Part shown: in pieces, positions 61,911 through 64,000 of the stretch | Numbering within the stretch: the stretch's first letter is position 1 | Layout: each line of letters starts with the position of its first letter | Assembly (NCBI GenBank): GCA_036850595.1 | Contig: CM072163.1 | Span: 4,574,595-4,638,594 of the forward strand | Length of the DNA: 64,000 nt | Origin: Rhyacichthys aspro | Taxonomy: Eukaryota > Chordata > Actinopteri > Gobiiformes > Rhyacichthyidae | Direction of reading: 5' to 3' | The notes under the pieces: generated by a model | Database searches by the model: none | Seen by the model: the letters and a program-made list of their open reading frames with translations, nothing else | What the model was told of the DNA's origin: nothing | Translations under genes and position numbers: made by a program

Positions 61911-63305
61911 ATAACAGCAAGTGATTAAATTGTTGCATCAGTTCAGCTACAACCGAAGTTAAGCCATACATTTTGGCCCAATGGCAAAAAATATATAGAA
62001 TGAAAACATGATGATTAGCATTAGCATTAACATGAACATTTGGTAAGATCAGAAGTTCTTTTTATCCTGTTAAAGTCTGCTCATTCTATCTAATTGTATG
62101 TGGAAAGCATTTACAACACCATTTATAGTATTTAAGTTCAACTATTTCAAATGTTCATAAGGATAGACAGAGCACTAGGTCTCAAATGGATGATTTAATG
62201 TCATTTTTTTCATATCAGAATAACTTGATTAAGCAGATGGTGGTTCACACAGAACCATCTGGGAGAGCTTCTACAGAAAAGTCAGGTACTTTAGATGAAA
62301 ACCTGGAGGGTGATTGTATTAGCCACCTGTCAGTGACATTAGTGACAGATATATGGCTGCTTCATGGTCAAACCTAGATCACACTTATAACTGCCTGTCG
62401 CCTACTGCCACATCATTGGTCCGAAGTGGCAGTGGGTCAATAACATAGCACAGCCTTGAGCAGGACAGTGAGTTATTGAACTCGGATTTCTGGGAAGAAA
62501 CTGCCATCCAAAGTAATATTAGAGAAGCTAAAAGTAACAATTATAGCTCGAGTAACACAATCTGACTCAGGTACTTGCATTAAATCCATGACTCTGAAGC
62601 TAGATTTACACCAGAACTGACATAAAGCAACCAATGCATGCAACCAACAAGGATAACACGAATCTAGTGAAAAGAGCCTACGTTTGAAGGATGATATTGA
62701 TGAAGAGACAGACAATAACAGGATTTGAAAAACATCTTATAGATCAAAGCAACAACCTCACCACTACAAGAGTGTTTCCTTTAGTCCAGACAGTTATTGT
62801 GTGTGAGGAGTCACAACTGCATCTGACGTCCAAAAACAAAATGGACTCTTTCCATTTTTTCACACAGTTTCTCAGGTTTAGCCTCCAGAGCATCATTAAA
62901 GATGTTCACATTTTGAGATTAAAGTGGTCTTTAACTACTTCTTGTTTAGCTCTTCACTTTCTCATAATGCATATTTTACAGTCTGCTAAAATGGAAACAG
63001 TATTATCACAGATTAAGGCACCTGTTGATTGCCTTTTTAGAAAAATAAATGGCACAGTTCAATACAACACATTTGAAATCTCTGAATATAAGTTTGTTAG
63101 TGTAATATTAAAAGTTCACAGCTAAGAGCTTAAGCTGCATCGTAGACAATTGTGTTCAATAAGTACCACTCTTAACACACGTCTCTTTGGTCCAAAAATG
63201 CTTTAGTTTTCCACAAAAGACTTGAACTGTGAACTTCTTTGCTCTTGAGCCTTTCTCGTTGAAGTGCCTCCACCAGACTGAGGATCGATCTCTTCAGCTG
63301 AGAGC

Positions 63306-63510
63306 TCAGAGGTCTCTCTTGAGCGGTAGCTTTTTGTCCCTGATGTGTTGTAGTAGAATCTGTCCTCTCTGCTCCACAGTGCGGATCAAAGGCCTCAGAC
63401 CGTCGGCTCCTCCGCGGCTATCCCAGAATTCCCTGTCGGTGTAAAGAGAGCGCAGAAGAAGAGCCTCCAGACAGCCCGACTGCAGAACGGACACGGCTTT
63501 CTCTGGAAAC
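63306..63510 (-). CDS. Exon-like segment, probable 3' coding exon of unidentified gene
   Basis: A strong acceptor (TCTCCTGTTTCTTTCCCAG) opens a GC-rich frame of 67 codons ending in TGA. The peptide looks like an alpha-helical repeat protein (KAVSVLQSGCLEALLLRSLY, then GLRPLIRTVEQRGQILLQHI) and ends in KKLPLKRDL. Codon bias is coding-like and no donor precedes the stop, so a terminal exon fits. Directly after it, another frame stays open for about 44 codons with similar character (QLKRSILSLVEALQRERL), so a frameshift cannot be excluded. No family was recognised. The rest of the gene would lie right of the window. Confidence 0.45.
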
Positions 63511-64000
63511 CTGGGAAAGAAACAGGAGAAAACAAAGGATTTATTGCTTTGTGGGACTTGAACAACTATGAATATCAGTAAAATTACAATAATGGTGTTA
63601 CTTATTTTTGGAAAAAATGCAGTATTTGATAAACTAACACATTTAAACCTTTCAATCAACATTTTATGTTCCTGCATAAGTTTTGCAAAAATACCATGTA
63701 ATGTTTCTGGTTTTATTATGCAACTTCTTCGTATAACTTATATGTTAATTACAGTAATGTCAAAGTTAACACTAATGTGAATGTCTGAATATGTATGAAA
63801 AGACACAAATATATATTTTTCATACTAATTATGTAAATACAAGCACATTTAGGCAGCACCACGAAGCAGTCAGCTGTCATTTCTCACTCTAAAACTCTAC
63901 TAAGACACCTATGAATGGGACTTTTTCTGGCTCCATGAGACCAGCAACAAGGGGGCAATTATCGCAGGTGCCAGATGTTTAGTAATAATTTCAGAGTAAC

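Overview
This is nuclear DNA from a vertebrate, most likely a spiny-rayed teleost. It is AT-rich, intron-dominated, has no operons, and carries many small DNA-transposon remnants, one of which resembles an element common in percomorph fish. Two genes are certain. They lie head to head: snrk (SNF-related kinase) on the minus strand and pomgnt2 (protein O-mannose beta-1,4-N-acetylglucosaminyltransferase 2) on the plus strand. The two genes are also neighbours on human chromosome 3p22, so the linkage looks ancient.

Layout. 1-14082: snrk intron, with no further snrk exon recognised, a degenerate minisatellite, an RFX X-box and several GC-richer islands. 14083-14796: first coding exon of snrk, residues 1-196 of the kinase domain. 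14797-15775: snrk intron 1. About 15776-16050: CpG-rich non-coding snrk exon 1. About 16050-19050: AT-rich spacer between the divergent promoters. 19055-19398: pomgnt2 promoter element (TCTCGCGAGA) and non-coding exon 1. 19399-34676: pomgnt2 intron, with exon-like and enhancer-like islands. 34677-36558: the exon holding the whole pomgnt2 coding sequence, followed by a 3'UTR with several poly(A) signals. 39394-40105: a non-autonomous hAT-like element with an 8-bp target duplication and an internal 21-bp minisatellite. 40114-64000: AT-rich DNA with dispersed repeats and MITEs, and several isolated minus-strand segments that look like exons of one or more unidentified genes (best at 46080-46188, 48283-48465 and 63306-63510).

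The most interesting pattern is in the leaders of the two certain genes. Each has a short upstream ORF whose stop codon overlaps an ATG in frame with the main protein (ATGA in snrk, TGATG in pomgnt2), and in each the conserved protein start lies further downstream. The pomgnt2 leader also has a start-stop uORF and a 37-residue uORF. Other points are a 43-codon coding-like small ORF inside the pomgnt2 intron, a MITE carrying a near-perfect CTCF motif, and two dispersed short repeat families. No prokaryotic system, CRISPR array, rRNA or tRNA was seen. Functions given for non-coding islands are inference from composition and motifs only.
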